Part shown: positions 34,721 through 42,323 of the stretch, piece after piece
Position numbering within the stretch: position 1 is the stretch's first letter
Layout of the letters: the number at the start of each line of letters is the position of its first letter
Assembly (NCBI RefSeq): GCF_001424105.1
Contig: NZ_LMQH01000012.1
Location: 215,835-279,834, forward strand
Source: Chryseobacterium sp. Leaf394
GTDB taxonomy: Bacteria > Bacteroidota > Bacteroidia > Flavobacteriales > Weeksellaceae
Length of the DNA stretch: 64,000 nucleotides
Reading direction: 5' to 3'
The notes under the pieces: generated by a model
Databases searched by the model: none
What the model was told of the DNA's origin: nothing
Seen by the model: only the letters and a program-made list of their open reading frames with translations
Made by a program: the position numbers and the translations under genes

Positions 34721-36166
34721 ATGCAGAACATTCAAGATTTAAAGGATAAGATTTTTTTTGAATCCAGAAATATCATCGATATTTTGGGTGGAATAAACAA
34801 TGTTGACGAACTGATTTCGAAGCACAATCTGTTAGAAGATTTGGCCGAAAAAATTGCTTTTTTAAAATTGTTGGATAAAAATATCAAAAATGATAACCAG
34901 GAAACCCCTGATTTTTCAACGCAGCCGGCAGAAGATTTACTGATGCCTGATCCTGTCACGGAGGAAGAAGCGATTTTCAATAACCAGCTCAATGAAATCG
35001 GAAACGAAGCTTTCACTGAGCCTGAAACGCAGTCTGAAGTTGAGGAAGAAGAAGCCATTTTCAATAATCAGTTAAATGAAATTATTGAAAGTGATTTCCA
35101 TGAAAATATTGTCAACTCAGTTGAAGAAAACGAGCCGGAAGCAGATGTAAATTTTGTTTCGGACGAAATTTCAGATCATCTACAACTCGAAGAAGAAGCT
35201 GTTTTCAACAATCAGCTGAATGAAATTGATGAGGACGAGGAAGCTGAAAATACCGATCGTGTTCTCAGTTTTGTAGATGAAGACAGGATTCTGGAAAATT
35301 CTGAGCCGGATAACGATGACGATATCAATGAAGAAATTTTTGAAGAGGAAGTTACTGAGGAAGAAGAGGTTTTTAATGATCAGTTAAATGAAATAAATGC
35401 TGAAGAAAACGAAATTTCTGAAGCTCCTAAAACGGAAAAACATACCATTCACGACATTTTTGCGACCGAACAGAATGAAGATGACATTTTGATTGAAGAG
35501 ACTGAAAATGAATACGTTTCAAGCCTGAATCATGGACAGGATGAAATCATTACAGAAAGTTCAAATGTAGAATCTATTTTAAGTGAAATTAAAAGAGATG
35601 ATCAGGTTTTGGAAAAAGCTGAGATTGAAGCAAAACCTGAAGAATCTGACCGCAGAAGAATTGTTGACATTGATCAACCTCAATCTGAAACGGTAAACGA
35701 AAATCTCCGTTCCGATGAAAGTTTTGAGAATATAGAAGCTTACCGTCAGGAAAAGAAAATAAAACTGGCCAACATCAGAGGACTGAAAAATATCCAGACT
35801 CTGTTTGATGACGATCCTTTGGAGAGAGAAATTCCTGAACAGAAACCTGAGCAGACTGAGGTAAAACCTGTTGTAAAAGAAGATACCGGAAGCTTGCTTA
35901 AAGCGAATATGCCGACAGATTTTATGGAAGCTGAAAAACCAAAACCTGAATTCAGACTAGATCTGAATGACAGACTTGCATTTACTAAGGTACTTTTCGG
36001 TGGAAGCCAGACAGATCTTAATAATGCCGTTTCTGTACTGAACAGATGCAAAAATATTGATGAAGCTAAAGAATATCTGAGCGAGCTATATTACGACAAA
36101 AAGTGGGAGAAAGTAGATGAATATGCCCAAAGACTTTGGGTATTGGTAGAAAATAAATTCCTTTAG
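34721..36166 (+). CDS. acidic repeat protein of unknown function, coupled to rsmI
   Basis: 481 residues, strongly acidic. A short helical N-terminus (about 1-58), then a long Glu/Asp-rich, probably disordered middle containing four copies of EEEAhFNNQLNEI (residues about 81-93, 109-121, 157-169, 214-225; h is I or V), then a conserved-looking C-terminal helical domain (about 408-481, starting RLDLNDRLAFTKVLFGG and ending in a Trp-rich helix). No signal peptide, so cytoplasmic. Its stop lies 2 bp before the rsmI TTG start, so expression is linked to rRNA methylation. I do not recognise the family; function unknown. Confidence 0.75.
   Translation: MQNIQDLKDKIFFESRNIIDILGGINNVDELISKHNLLEDLAEKIAFLKLLDKNIKNDNQETPDFSTQPAEDLLMPDPVTEEEAIFNNQLNEIGNEAFTEPETQSEVEEEEAIFNNQLNEIIESDFHENIVNSVEENEPEADVNFVSDEISDHLQLEEEAVFNNQLNEIDEDEEAENTDRVLSFVDEDRILENSEPDNDDDINEEIFEEEVTEEEEVFNDQLNEINAEENEISEAPKTEKHTIHDIFATEQNEDDILIEETENEYVSSLNHGQDEIITESSNVESILSEIKRDDQVLEKAEIEAKPEESDRRRIVDIDQPQSETVNENLRSDESFENIEAYRQEKKIKLANIRGLKNIQTLFDDDPLEREIPEQKPEQTEVKPVVKEDTGSLLKANMPTDFMEAEKPKPEFRLDLNDRLAFTKVLFGGSQTDLNNAVSVLNRCKNIDEAKEYLSELYYDKKWEKVDEYAQRLWVLVENKFL
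34961..35395 (+). repeat. four in-frame EEEAhFNNQLNEI motif repeats
   Basis: Four degenerate copies encoding a 13-residue acidic motif ending in FN(N/D)QLNEI, spaced 28, 48 and 56-57 residues apart within the acidic middle of the protein. The irregular spacing suggests a functional linear motif rather than recent slippage. Confidence 0.75.
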
Positions 36167-36168
36167 TT

Positions 36169-36903
36169 TTGAGCGGAATACTGTATTTTGTTCCCACACC
36201 GGTCGGGAACCTTGAGGATATGACTTTCAGAGCAATCAAGACACTGAAGGACGTAGATTATATTTTGTGTGAAGATACCCGAACCTCGGGAATTTTACTG
36301 AAACATTATGAAATATCGAAACCTTTAAAATCCTATCATCTTCACAATGAGCATCAGGCCACAGAAAAAGTAATTGCAGACCTTACAAACGGTCAGAATA
36401 TTGCGATTATAACCGATGCAGGAACACCGGGGATTTCAGATCCCGGATATCTTTTGGCAAAAGCAGGATCAGATCACAATATTGAAATGATTTGTTTGCC
36501 CGGTGCGACGGCTTTAATTCCAGCCCTTGTGGTGTCTGGTCTGCCGAATAATGAATTTCTGTTTGCCGGTTTTCTTCCACAGAAAAAAGGAAGACAGACC
36601 AAGTTAAAACAATTGGCAGAGGAGAAAAAAACAATTGTTCTGTACGAAAGTCCGCATAAAATCAATACGACTTTAGAACAGATAAAAGAATTTTTCGGTG
36701 AAGAGACGAGAGCAAGTTTAAGCAGAGAGATTTCGAAAAAATTTGAAGAAACTAAGCGGGGGACAATCAATGAATTAATTGAATTTTCCAAAAGCAAAAC
36801 TTTAAAAGGAGAAATTGTTCTGATTGTGAATAACGCGGCCGGTACGGAGGAAGAACCCACACAGAAAACTTCCACAAATAAATACAAAAACTTAGAAAAA
36901 TAA
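36169..36903 (+). CDS. rsmI: 16S rRNA (cytidine-1402-2'-O)-methyltransferase
   Basis: 244 residues. Methylates the 2'-OH of C1402 in 16S rRNA using SAM. Starts with TTG (residue run SGILYFVPTPVGNLEDMTFRA), because the family motif begins immediately and no ATG is available. The VEDTRTSG-type block (CEDTRTSGILLKHY) and GTPGISDPGYLLAKA complete the tetrapyrrole-methylase fold. Its TTG lies 2 bp after the upstream stop, indicating translational coupling. Confidence 0.95.
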   Translation: MSGILYFVPTPVGNLEDMTFRAIKTLKDVDYILCEDTRTSGILLKHYEISKPLKSYHLHNEHQATEKVIADLTNGQNIAIITDAGTPGISDPGYLLAKAGSDHNIEMICLPGATALIPALVVSGLPNNEFLFAGFLPQKKGRQTKLKQLAEEKKTIVLYESPHKINTTLEQIKEFFGEETRASLSREISKKFEETKRGTINELIEFSKSKTLKGEIVLIVNNAAGTEEEPTQKTSTNKYKNLEK

Positions 36904-36913
36904 TATTACTATA

Positions 36914-37657
36914 ATGAAACTATTAGAAGGAAAAGTAGCACTAATTACCGGAGCTACAAGAGGAATCGGGAAGGGAATTGCTGAAATTTTTGCTCAGCAG
37001 GGAGCGAAAGTAGCTTTTACCTATGCCGGATCTGTAGAAAAAGCGAAAGAATTGGAAACTGCTTTAAGTTCTGTTACTCAGATTAAAGGTTATCAGTCTG
37101 ATGCATCAGATTATGATGCTGCACAGAAACTGGTAGAAGATGTGATGGCGGAGTTTGGTAAAATCGACATTTTGATCAACAACGCAGGGATCACCAAAGA
37201 TAATCTGCTGATGAGAATGTCTAAAGACGATTGGGACACGATTATCAAAGTAAATTTAGATTCTGTATTCAACCTTACCAAAGCGGTGATTAAACCGATG
37301 ATGAAGGCTAAATCTGGCTCTATCATCAACATGACTTCTGTAGTTGGTGTGAAAGGTAACGCAGGACAGGCAAATTATGCCGCTTCTAAAGCAGGAGTTA
37401 TTGGTTTCACAAAATCTATCGCTTTAGAACTGGGCTCAAGAAACATCCGTTGCAATGCCATTGCTCCAGGATTTATCGAAACTGAAATGACTGCAGCTCT
37501 TGATGAAAAAACCGTTCAGGGCTGGAGAGACGGAATTCCGTTGAAGAGAGGCGGACAGCCGGAAGATGTAGCCAATGCGTGCGTTTTCTTCGGTAGCGAA
37601 ATGTCTTCTTATATTTCCGGTCAGGTTCTGAATGTTGACGGTGGAATGTTAACGTAA
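36914..37657 (+). CDS. fabG: 3-oxoacyl-ACP reductase FabG
   Basis: 247 residues. NADPH-dependent reduction of 3-oxoacyl-ACP in type II fatty-acid synthesis. Shows TGATRGIGKGIAEIFAQQGAKV (cofactor loop), NNAGITKDNLLMRM, catalytic Ser in MTSVVG, the YAASKAG motif (Tyr/Lys pair) and the C-terminal FIETEMT...VLNVDGGM pattern typical of FabG. It follows rsmI by 10 bp and ends at a terminator. Confidence 0.93.
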   Translation: MKLLEGKVALITGATRGIGKGIAEIFAQQGAKVAFTYAGSVEKAKELETALSSVTQIKGYQSDASDYDAAQKLVEDVMAEFGKIDILINNAGITKDNLLMRMSKDDWDTIIKVNLDSVFNLTKAVIKPMMKAKSGSIINMTSVVGVKGNAGQANYAASKAGVIGFTKSIALELGSRNIRCNAIAPGFIETEMTAALDEKTVQGWRDGIPLKRGGQPEDVANACVFFGSEMSSYISGQVLNVDGGMLT

Positions 37658-37678
37658 GAAAGATTTGATCAAAAATAC

Positions 37679-37713
37679 AATCCCTTTTATCAACTTGGTG
37701 AAAGGGATTTTTT
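37679..37713 (+). terminator. fabG terminator
   Basis: AATCCCTTT (37679-37687) pairs with AAAGGGATT (37701-37709), followed by T residues. The stem is also usable by the convergent regulator gene at 37714. Confidence 0.85.
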
Positions 37714-39222
37714 CTACTCAGAATCGATAAAATTCCTCAGCCAGACCGACAGATCTTTATCGGGAGAAATCCCCAGTTTTTTTCTGAAATTATACCGGTT
37801 ATTTTCAATTGTTTTTACTGCCTTAAAAGTATAATCTGCAATTTCCTTTGTGTTATAACCCAAATAAATATAAGCACCGAAAGTAAGTTCAGAAACCTTA
37901 AATTTAGGATTGATTTCCAGCATTTTTATTCTGAAATGTGGATAAACTTCCTGAAATCTGATGAAAAATTCAGGACTGTTTTCTCTGGCCAGTTTCCGTA
38001 CTTCTTCGTAAGCATCGCTCAGCTGCAGTTTCAAACTGTCTTTTTCCCTTTCTGTGATTACTTTTTCAGTCTGTAATTTTTTTGTAATTTCTAATACTTT
38101 CTCGTTTTTTGATTTTGATTTTTTCAGCAAATAAATAATAAAAAGAGTGATTAGGATTAATACAAAAACTATTATAAAGGTAATTTTCCGATTTTTCTTA
38201 TCCTCTGCCTCGTGCAATGCTTTCTCTTCGTTCATTGCCTCATTCAGGGCAAAATCCCGTTCTTTTTTCTTTTGAGAATCAAGCTTTTTATGTGATGTGA
38301 GGTACAAATCCTGATATTTTTTTCCTTCTGTTGCGTTGCCTTGCGCTATATAAAGTTCTGAAATTTTTTTGTACAGTTCACTCTGGATGTCCGGAAAGCT
38401 GTTGTTTTCGAAGTTCTGAAGAGCGGAATTATAATATTCATGTGCTTTTTGGTAGTCATGTTGTTGAGTGAGAAGATTGCCGAGGCCAATCAGGGATTCT
38501 ATTTTGCATGGATGTTTTTTACCCTCAAAAAAAGCTAAAGATTTATTGTAATAATATACCGCAGAATCAGTTTTATTTTGGGTAGAATGGTAGTTTCCAA
38601 AGCCTAAACATGAGCATCCTTTTTCGACGTATGAATCTTTAAATTTAATCTTTTTCAGGATCGAATTTTCCTTATTCAGATAAAAATACATGGAATCCTG
38701 CAGGTTAATATTATGAAAAAGGTAACTCAGATTCGAGTAAGCCGAACTCTCTGTAAGTGAATCTATGGTGTTTTTTCCGGATTTTCCTGCTAAGACTCTG
38801 AGTGCGTTTCTGTAATTTTTTGAAGACAGTGTGTACAGCTCCAAAAGCAGGTAATTTCCTCCAAGCATGGCCGAAATTCTGGCTGCCAGCGTTTTATCTT
38901 TTGACAGATAATCTTTAAATTCCTGCGCTTTTTTTACCTGATGAATGCTCTCTCTGAACTCAGCGATGTCATAGTAATATGCGGATAAATAGTAGTAACC
39001 ATAAGCAATGCCTTTCTCGTACTTCATACTTTCAGACAGCGAAATAATTTCTTTTGACGTTGCCAGAAAATTTTCAGTTTTACCGTCCAGATACAGTTGA
39101 TTGGTTGTATTAATCAGCTGATCAATATGATTTTGTTTTTCATTTTTTTGGGAAAATAAAAATCCGCTCCACAGAAATAGAAAAATGTAAAATATGTTAT
39201 GAAAGGATTTTTTATAATCCAT
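37714..39222 (-). CDS. TPR / coiled-coil / LuxR-type HTH regulator
   Basis: 502 residues. A signal-like N-terminal hydrophobic segment (about 8-25), a TPR-rich sensor (about 30-305), a membrane segment (about 346-367, TFIIVFVLILITLFIIYLL), a coiled coil (about 370-420) and a C-terminal LuxR/GerE-like helix-turn-helix (SELTFGAYIYLGYNTKEIADYTFKAVKTIENNRYNFRKKLG, about 443-483). Family of flavobacterial membrane-bound TPR-LuxR regulators; the input signal is unknown. The long upstream gap may hold its regulatory region. Confidence 0.85.
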   Translation of the reverse strand: MDYKKSFHNIFYIFLFLWSGFLFSQKNEKQNHIDQLINTTNQLYLDGKTENFLATSKEIISLSESMKYEKGIAYGYYYLSAYYYDIAEFRESIHQVKKAQEFKDYLSKDKTLAARISAMLGGNYLLLELYTLSSKNYRNALRVLAGKSGKNTIDSLTESSAYSNLSYLFHNINLQDSMYFYLNKENSILKKIKFKDSYVEKGCSCLGFGNYHSTQNKTDSAVYYYNKSLAFFEGKKHPCKIESLIGLGNLLTQQHDYQKAHEYYNSALQNFENNSFPDIQSELYKKISELYIAQGNATEGKKYQDLYLTSHKKLDSQKKKERDFALNEAMNEEKALHEAEDKKNRKITFIIVFVLILITLFIIYLLKKSKSKNEKVLEITKKLQTEKVITEREKDSLKLQLSDAYEEVRKLARENSPEFFIRFQEVYPHFRIKMLEINPKFKVSELTFGAYIYLGYNTKEIADYTFKAVKTIENNRYNFRKKLGISPDKDLSVWLRNFIDSE

Positions 39223-39991
39223 TTTTTAATACTGATTTTTAAATAATTAAATTAGTCAATCGCATAAACAAATTGAGTTCCAACCTTTAGATTTTACTGT
39301 CAAATAAAGATCACGTTATTAGTTTGACAGTTGATAAGGACCTGTTTTTGTCCGGATTAATTTTAATTTAGGTATAAATAATTATGCCTTATTCACTGAT
39401 TGTAGTATAAAGTTAGAGATTTTTTTCGGAAAGTCTGAAATAGTTGGAAAGATGCTCGATTTTCTTTTTTAAAGAAAAGTGATCATAATTAATTATGGCT
39501 AAATATTCTAAAATGAAATTTTTTTCTGAAAATAAAAGCGTCAATGTATGGGGTGGTAATTTATTCCTGCAATTGCGGATTTAAAGAATAAATTTTTAAA
39601 GACAGAAAATCTCCAGAGTAAATTGAGAATAAGGTTCTGCAGAAAAAATAGGAGAAAAGTCAGAAGATCTTTTGAGCATGCACTTTATTTTTACAAAGAA
39701 ATACAGTTTTGATAACTGTGATTTTCATCTGCAAATTCAAATTTAAAAACATGAAAAATCCGAATACTTTATTCCAAAAGAAAAAGTATCCGGAGCTTGT
39801 TGTTCTCCATCATTTGTGTATCATTCAGTTTTCACTGATTTGATGATGCAAATAGATGGATAAATATCAAAAAGGGCAAAAAATCCGGCCCTCAAGTAGC
39901 CCTCTACTTTTATAAATGCTTTACTGATGAGGGTTTGAAGATAGTATTAAAGTACATATTAACTTTATAATTAATGCTGATTTTTCAGAAT
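39223..39991. other. 769-bp intergenic region, mostly unexplained
   Basis: Lies between the TPR-LuxR regulator and guaC, both on the minus strand. It holds two small plus-strand ORFs of about 30 codons (39495-39584 and 39751-39843) that I cannot support as genes, and weak GC-rich short inverted repeats around 39870-39945 (AGGGC/GCCCT and CCCTC/GAGGG). No known RNA, terminator or repeat family recognised. It may contain an uncharacterised small RNA. Confidence 0.4.
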
Positions 39992-41032
39992 TTAATCATT
40001 AAAAACCTGATTTTCCTGCTCCTGAACCCTGATAAATGTCGTCCTTTTTGACAATTCTTTGAGCGTTGAAGCGCCCACATAAGTGCATGTTGATCTCACT
40101 CCGCCCAAAATATCCTTTACGGTTTCAGATACATTTCCTTTGTATTTTATCTTCACAGTCTTGCCTTCTGAGGCACGGTATTCGGCGACACCTCCGGCGT
40201 GTTTATCCATTGCTGTTTTAGAACTCATTCCATAAAAAAGTTTGAATTTCTTACCGTCTTCTTCTATCATTTCGCCACCACTTTCTTCATGTCCGGCAAG
40301 CATTCCTCCGAGCATTACAAAATCAGCTCCGCCGCCAAAAGCTTTGGCAACGTCACCCGGAACTTTGCAGCCACCGTCTGCGATGATATGACCTTTCAAA
40401 CCGTGAGCGGCATCAGAACATTCAATTATAGCGGAAAGTTGGGGATAACCAACACCGGTTTTCACTCTCGTAGTACAGACCGATCCCGGCCCGATTCCTA
40501 CTTTGATGATGTCTGCACCTACCAAAAGCAGTTCTTCCACCATTTCACCAGTCACTACATTACCTGCAATAATGATTTTATCAGGAAAATCCTGTCTTGC
40601 TTTCTTTACAAACTGCACAAAGTGTTCTGAATATCCGTTGGCGACATCAATACACAGAAATTCAATCTGCGGATGCTTATCAAGAATTTTTTTAATTTTT
40701 TCCTCGTCAGCTTTCCCTGTTCCGGTACTTAATGCAATGTACTGATGAATGCTTGTATCTTGATTTTCAAGGAATTCTGACCACTCTTCGACGGTGTAAT
40801 GTTTGTGTACCGCAGTGGTAATTTTGTCTTTTGCCAGCTCCACAGCCATTTCAAAAGTGCCCACCGTATCCATATTCGCAGCGATAATTGGGGTTCCTTT
40901 CCATTTTTTTTGGGTGTGAAGAAAGGTAAATTCTCTTTCCAGATCAACTTCTGAGCGGGATTTTAAGGTTGAACGCTTCGGTCTGAACATAACGTCTTTA
41001 AAACCCAGTTTTATATCATTTTCTATTCGCAT
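39992..41032 (-). CDS. guaC: GMP reductase
   Basis: 346 residues, like Escherichia coli-type GuaC. Converts GMP to IMP with NADPH in purine interconversion. Seen: [17 protein letters not shown], the catalytic loop [21 protein letters not shown] (about residues 179-199, Cys nucleophile), [31 protein letters not shown] and [10 protein letters not shown]. It lacks the CBS domain of IMP dehydrogenase, which supports GuaC over GuaB. Divergent from the Lgt-like gene, whose -7 box lies in the gap. Confidence 0.94.
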   Translation of the reverse strand: MRIENDIKLGFKDVMFRPKRSTLKSRSEVDLEREFTFLHTQKKWKGTPIIAANMDTVGTFEMAVELAKDKITTAVHKHYTVEEWSEFLENQDTSIHQYIALSTGTGKADEEKIKKILDKHPQIEFLCIDVANGYSEHFVQFVKKARQDFPDKIIIAGNVVTGEMVEELLLVGADIIKVGIGPGSVCTTRVKTGVGYPQLSAIIECSDAAHGLKGHIIADGGCKVPGDVAKAFGGGADFVMLGGMLAGHEESGGEMIEEDGKKFKLFYGMSSKTAMDKHAGGVAEYRASEGKTVKIKYKGNVSETVKDILGGVRSTCTYVGASTLKELSKRTTFIRVQEQENQVFND

Positions 41033-41089
41033 TTTGGTGAAATTTATTTTTATTTAAATATTAAAATTAATAATTTACCTTAAATATAC

Positions 41090-41097
41090 TACTTTTG
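41090..41097 (+). promoter_or_regulatory. -7 box implying a leaderless transcript for the Lgt-like operon
   Basis: TACTTTTG, exact TAnnTTTG match, ends 5 bp before the ATG at 41103. Transcription would begin at or just before the start codon. No clear TTG -33 element is present. Confidence 0.45.
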
Positions 41098-41102
41098 GTA
41101 AG

Positions 41103-41867
41103 ATGGATTTCCCTGTTACTTTTCAGATTTTTGGCAAAACAATTCTGGCACATCCCGTGTTTGAAACGGTAGGGATTTTTCTCGGAATGCGTTTTTATTT
41201 TTATCTGAAAAGAAAATCATCCGAAAAACTGTCTTTCAACACTTCTGCAGCGGTTTTGATCGGTGCAACTGCAGGCGCTCTGATTGGCTCAAAACTCATC
41301 GGAAATCTTGAAAATCCTCACGTTTTTTTCAGTGATTTTAATTTTAAAAGATTCTGGACCAATAACACCATCGTCGGTGGTTTGGCGTTTGGTTTGATTG
41401 GAGTGGAACTGGCAAAAAAAATCGTTGGTCATAAAGAAAGTACAGGAGATTTAATTGTTTATCCCTTAATGTTAGCCATGATCATCGGAAGAATCGGCTG
41501 TTTTCTGACAGGCGTTCATGAAGAAACCTATGGCTTACCAACAACCTCAATTTTCGGAATGCATCTCGGTGATGAATATCTGAGACATCCTGTAGCCCTG
41601 TATGAGATCGCATTTTTACTTTTTCTTTGGTTCGAACTGAAGATGATTGCCCGGAAAAACAAATATGTTTCCGGATTTCTCTTTAAAATGTTTATGCTGA
41701 GTTATTTTTCATTCAGATTTCTTTTAGATTTTATTAAACCTAAAATTGTCATCATCGGAAATCTCGGAACGATTCAACTGGTCTGTCTTTTAATGATTAT
41801 TTATTATATTTATGTATTAAAAACGGAAAGAAATTTAATTAAACCTAAAAACACAGTTACATTATGA
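41103..41867 (+). CDS. divergent Lgt-like membrane protein
   Basis: 254 residues, about seven membrane segments, related to prolipoprotein diacylglyceryl transferase. Lgt-like blocks: TNNTIVGGLAFGLIG (residues 86-100), GRIGCF (129-134; usual GRIGNF), RHPVALYE (161-168) and a final FRFLLDFIKPK (204-214). The invariant catalytic His of HGGL is Val91 here, and the N-terminal RWYG-type block is missing, so ordinary Lgt activity is doubtful. It probably binds diacylglycerol lipid without, or with altered, transferase action. Shares a 4-bp ATGA overlap with the next small gene and heads a four-gene cluster with a radical SAM enzyme. Family link is clear; activity is open. Confidence 0.8.
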   Translation: MDFPVTFQIFGKTILAHPVFETVGIFLGMRFYFYLKRKSSEKLSFNTSAAVLIGATAGALIGSKLIGNLENPHVFFSDFNFKRFWTNNTIVGGLAFGLIGVELAKKIVGHKESTGDLIVYPLMLAMIIGRIGCFLTGVHEETYGLPTTSIFGMHLGDEYLRHPVALYEIAFLLFLWFELKMIARKNKYVSGFLFKMFMLSYFSFRFLLDFIKPKIVIIGNLGTIQLVCLLMIIYYIYVLKTERNLIKPKNTVTL

Positions 41868-42097
41868 AAATGCTGACACTCCTGGAAGTTGGTGGTTTAG
41901 AAGGATTGGTTGCCATGATCATTCTGATGATTCTTGCTGTAGCTTTCGTTGTATCATTGGTCGTTGCCGTTTTTGCAAAACTTATTTACGAAAGTAAAGA
42001 CGGACGAAAATTTTCTAAAAGCCAGTTTTGGACAACCGTACTTATTTCAATGCTGATTTGCGGATTGATAAGCGGAGCTGTTTGTGGAGGAATGTAA
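41864..42097 (+). CDS. small membrane protein with SGxVCGG tail (copy 1)
   Basis: 77 residues with two membrane helices (about 16-41 and 57-72) linked by a charged loop (YESKDGRKFSKSQFW). It ends ISGAVCGGM. The C-terminal half FSKSQFWTTVLISMLICGLISGAVCGG matches the next gene product closely, so the two are tandem paralogs. Overlaps the Lgt-like gene by ATGA and precedes its paralog by 9 bp. Unknown function; possibly a subunit or substrate of the cluster. Confidence 0.75.
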   Translation: MKMLTLLEVGGLEGLVAMIILMILAVAFVVSLVVAVFAKLIYESKDGRKFSKSQFWTTVLISMLICGLISGAVCGGM

Positions 42098-42106
42098 AAA
42101 ATTTAA

Positions 42107-42313
42107 ATGGAAATCATCTTTGGAATTTTGATGCTTCTTTTGATGGGAGGAGCCATCGTTTTTTTCATATCTTTTGTCATTGCAAAAATTACAAAAGTTA
42201 TTTTTCATTGGAGAAAGCAAGAATTTTCTTCAAAGCAGTTTTGGCAGACTATTGCAATAGCAGCCCTTCTTATTCTGATTATAAGCGGAATGGTCTGTGG
42301 CGGAGTACTTTAA
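42107..42313 (+). CDS. small membrane protein with SGxVCGG tail (copy 2)
   Basis: 68 residues, two membrane helices (about 3-30 and 45-62) and ending ISGMVCGGVL. It aligns with the preceding protein through QEFSSKQFWQTIAIAALLILIISG. Only 10 bp separate it from the radical SAM gene, so the cluster is probably one transcript. The Cys before GG sits at the end of the second helix in both proteins. It does not fit a standard lipobox (Val at -1). Confidence 0.75.
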   Translation: MEIIFGILMLLLMGGAIVFFISFVIAKITKVIFHWRKQEFSSKQFWQTIAIAALLILIISGMVCGGVL

Positions 42314-42323
42314 ATAAAAAATT

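Noticed and set aside
36474..36887. 137-codon minus-strand ORF inside rsmI
   Set aside because: Antisense to a canonical methyltransferase; no motif or signal.
40199..40630. 143-codon plus-strand ORF inside guaC
   Set aside because: Antisense to a full GMP reductase; codon pattern is incidental.
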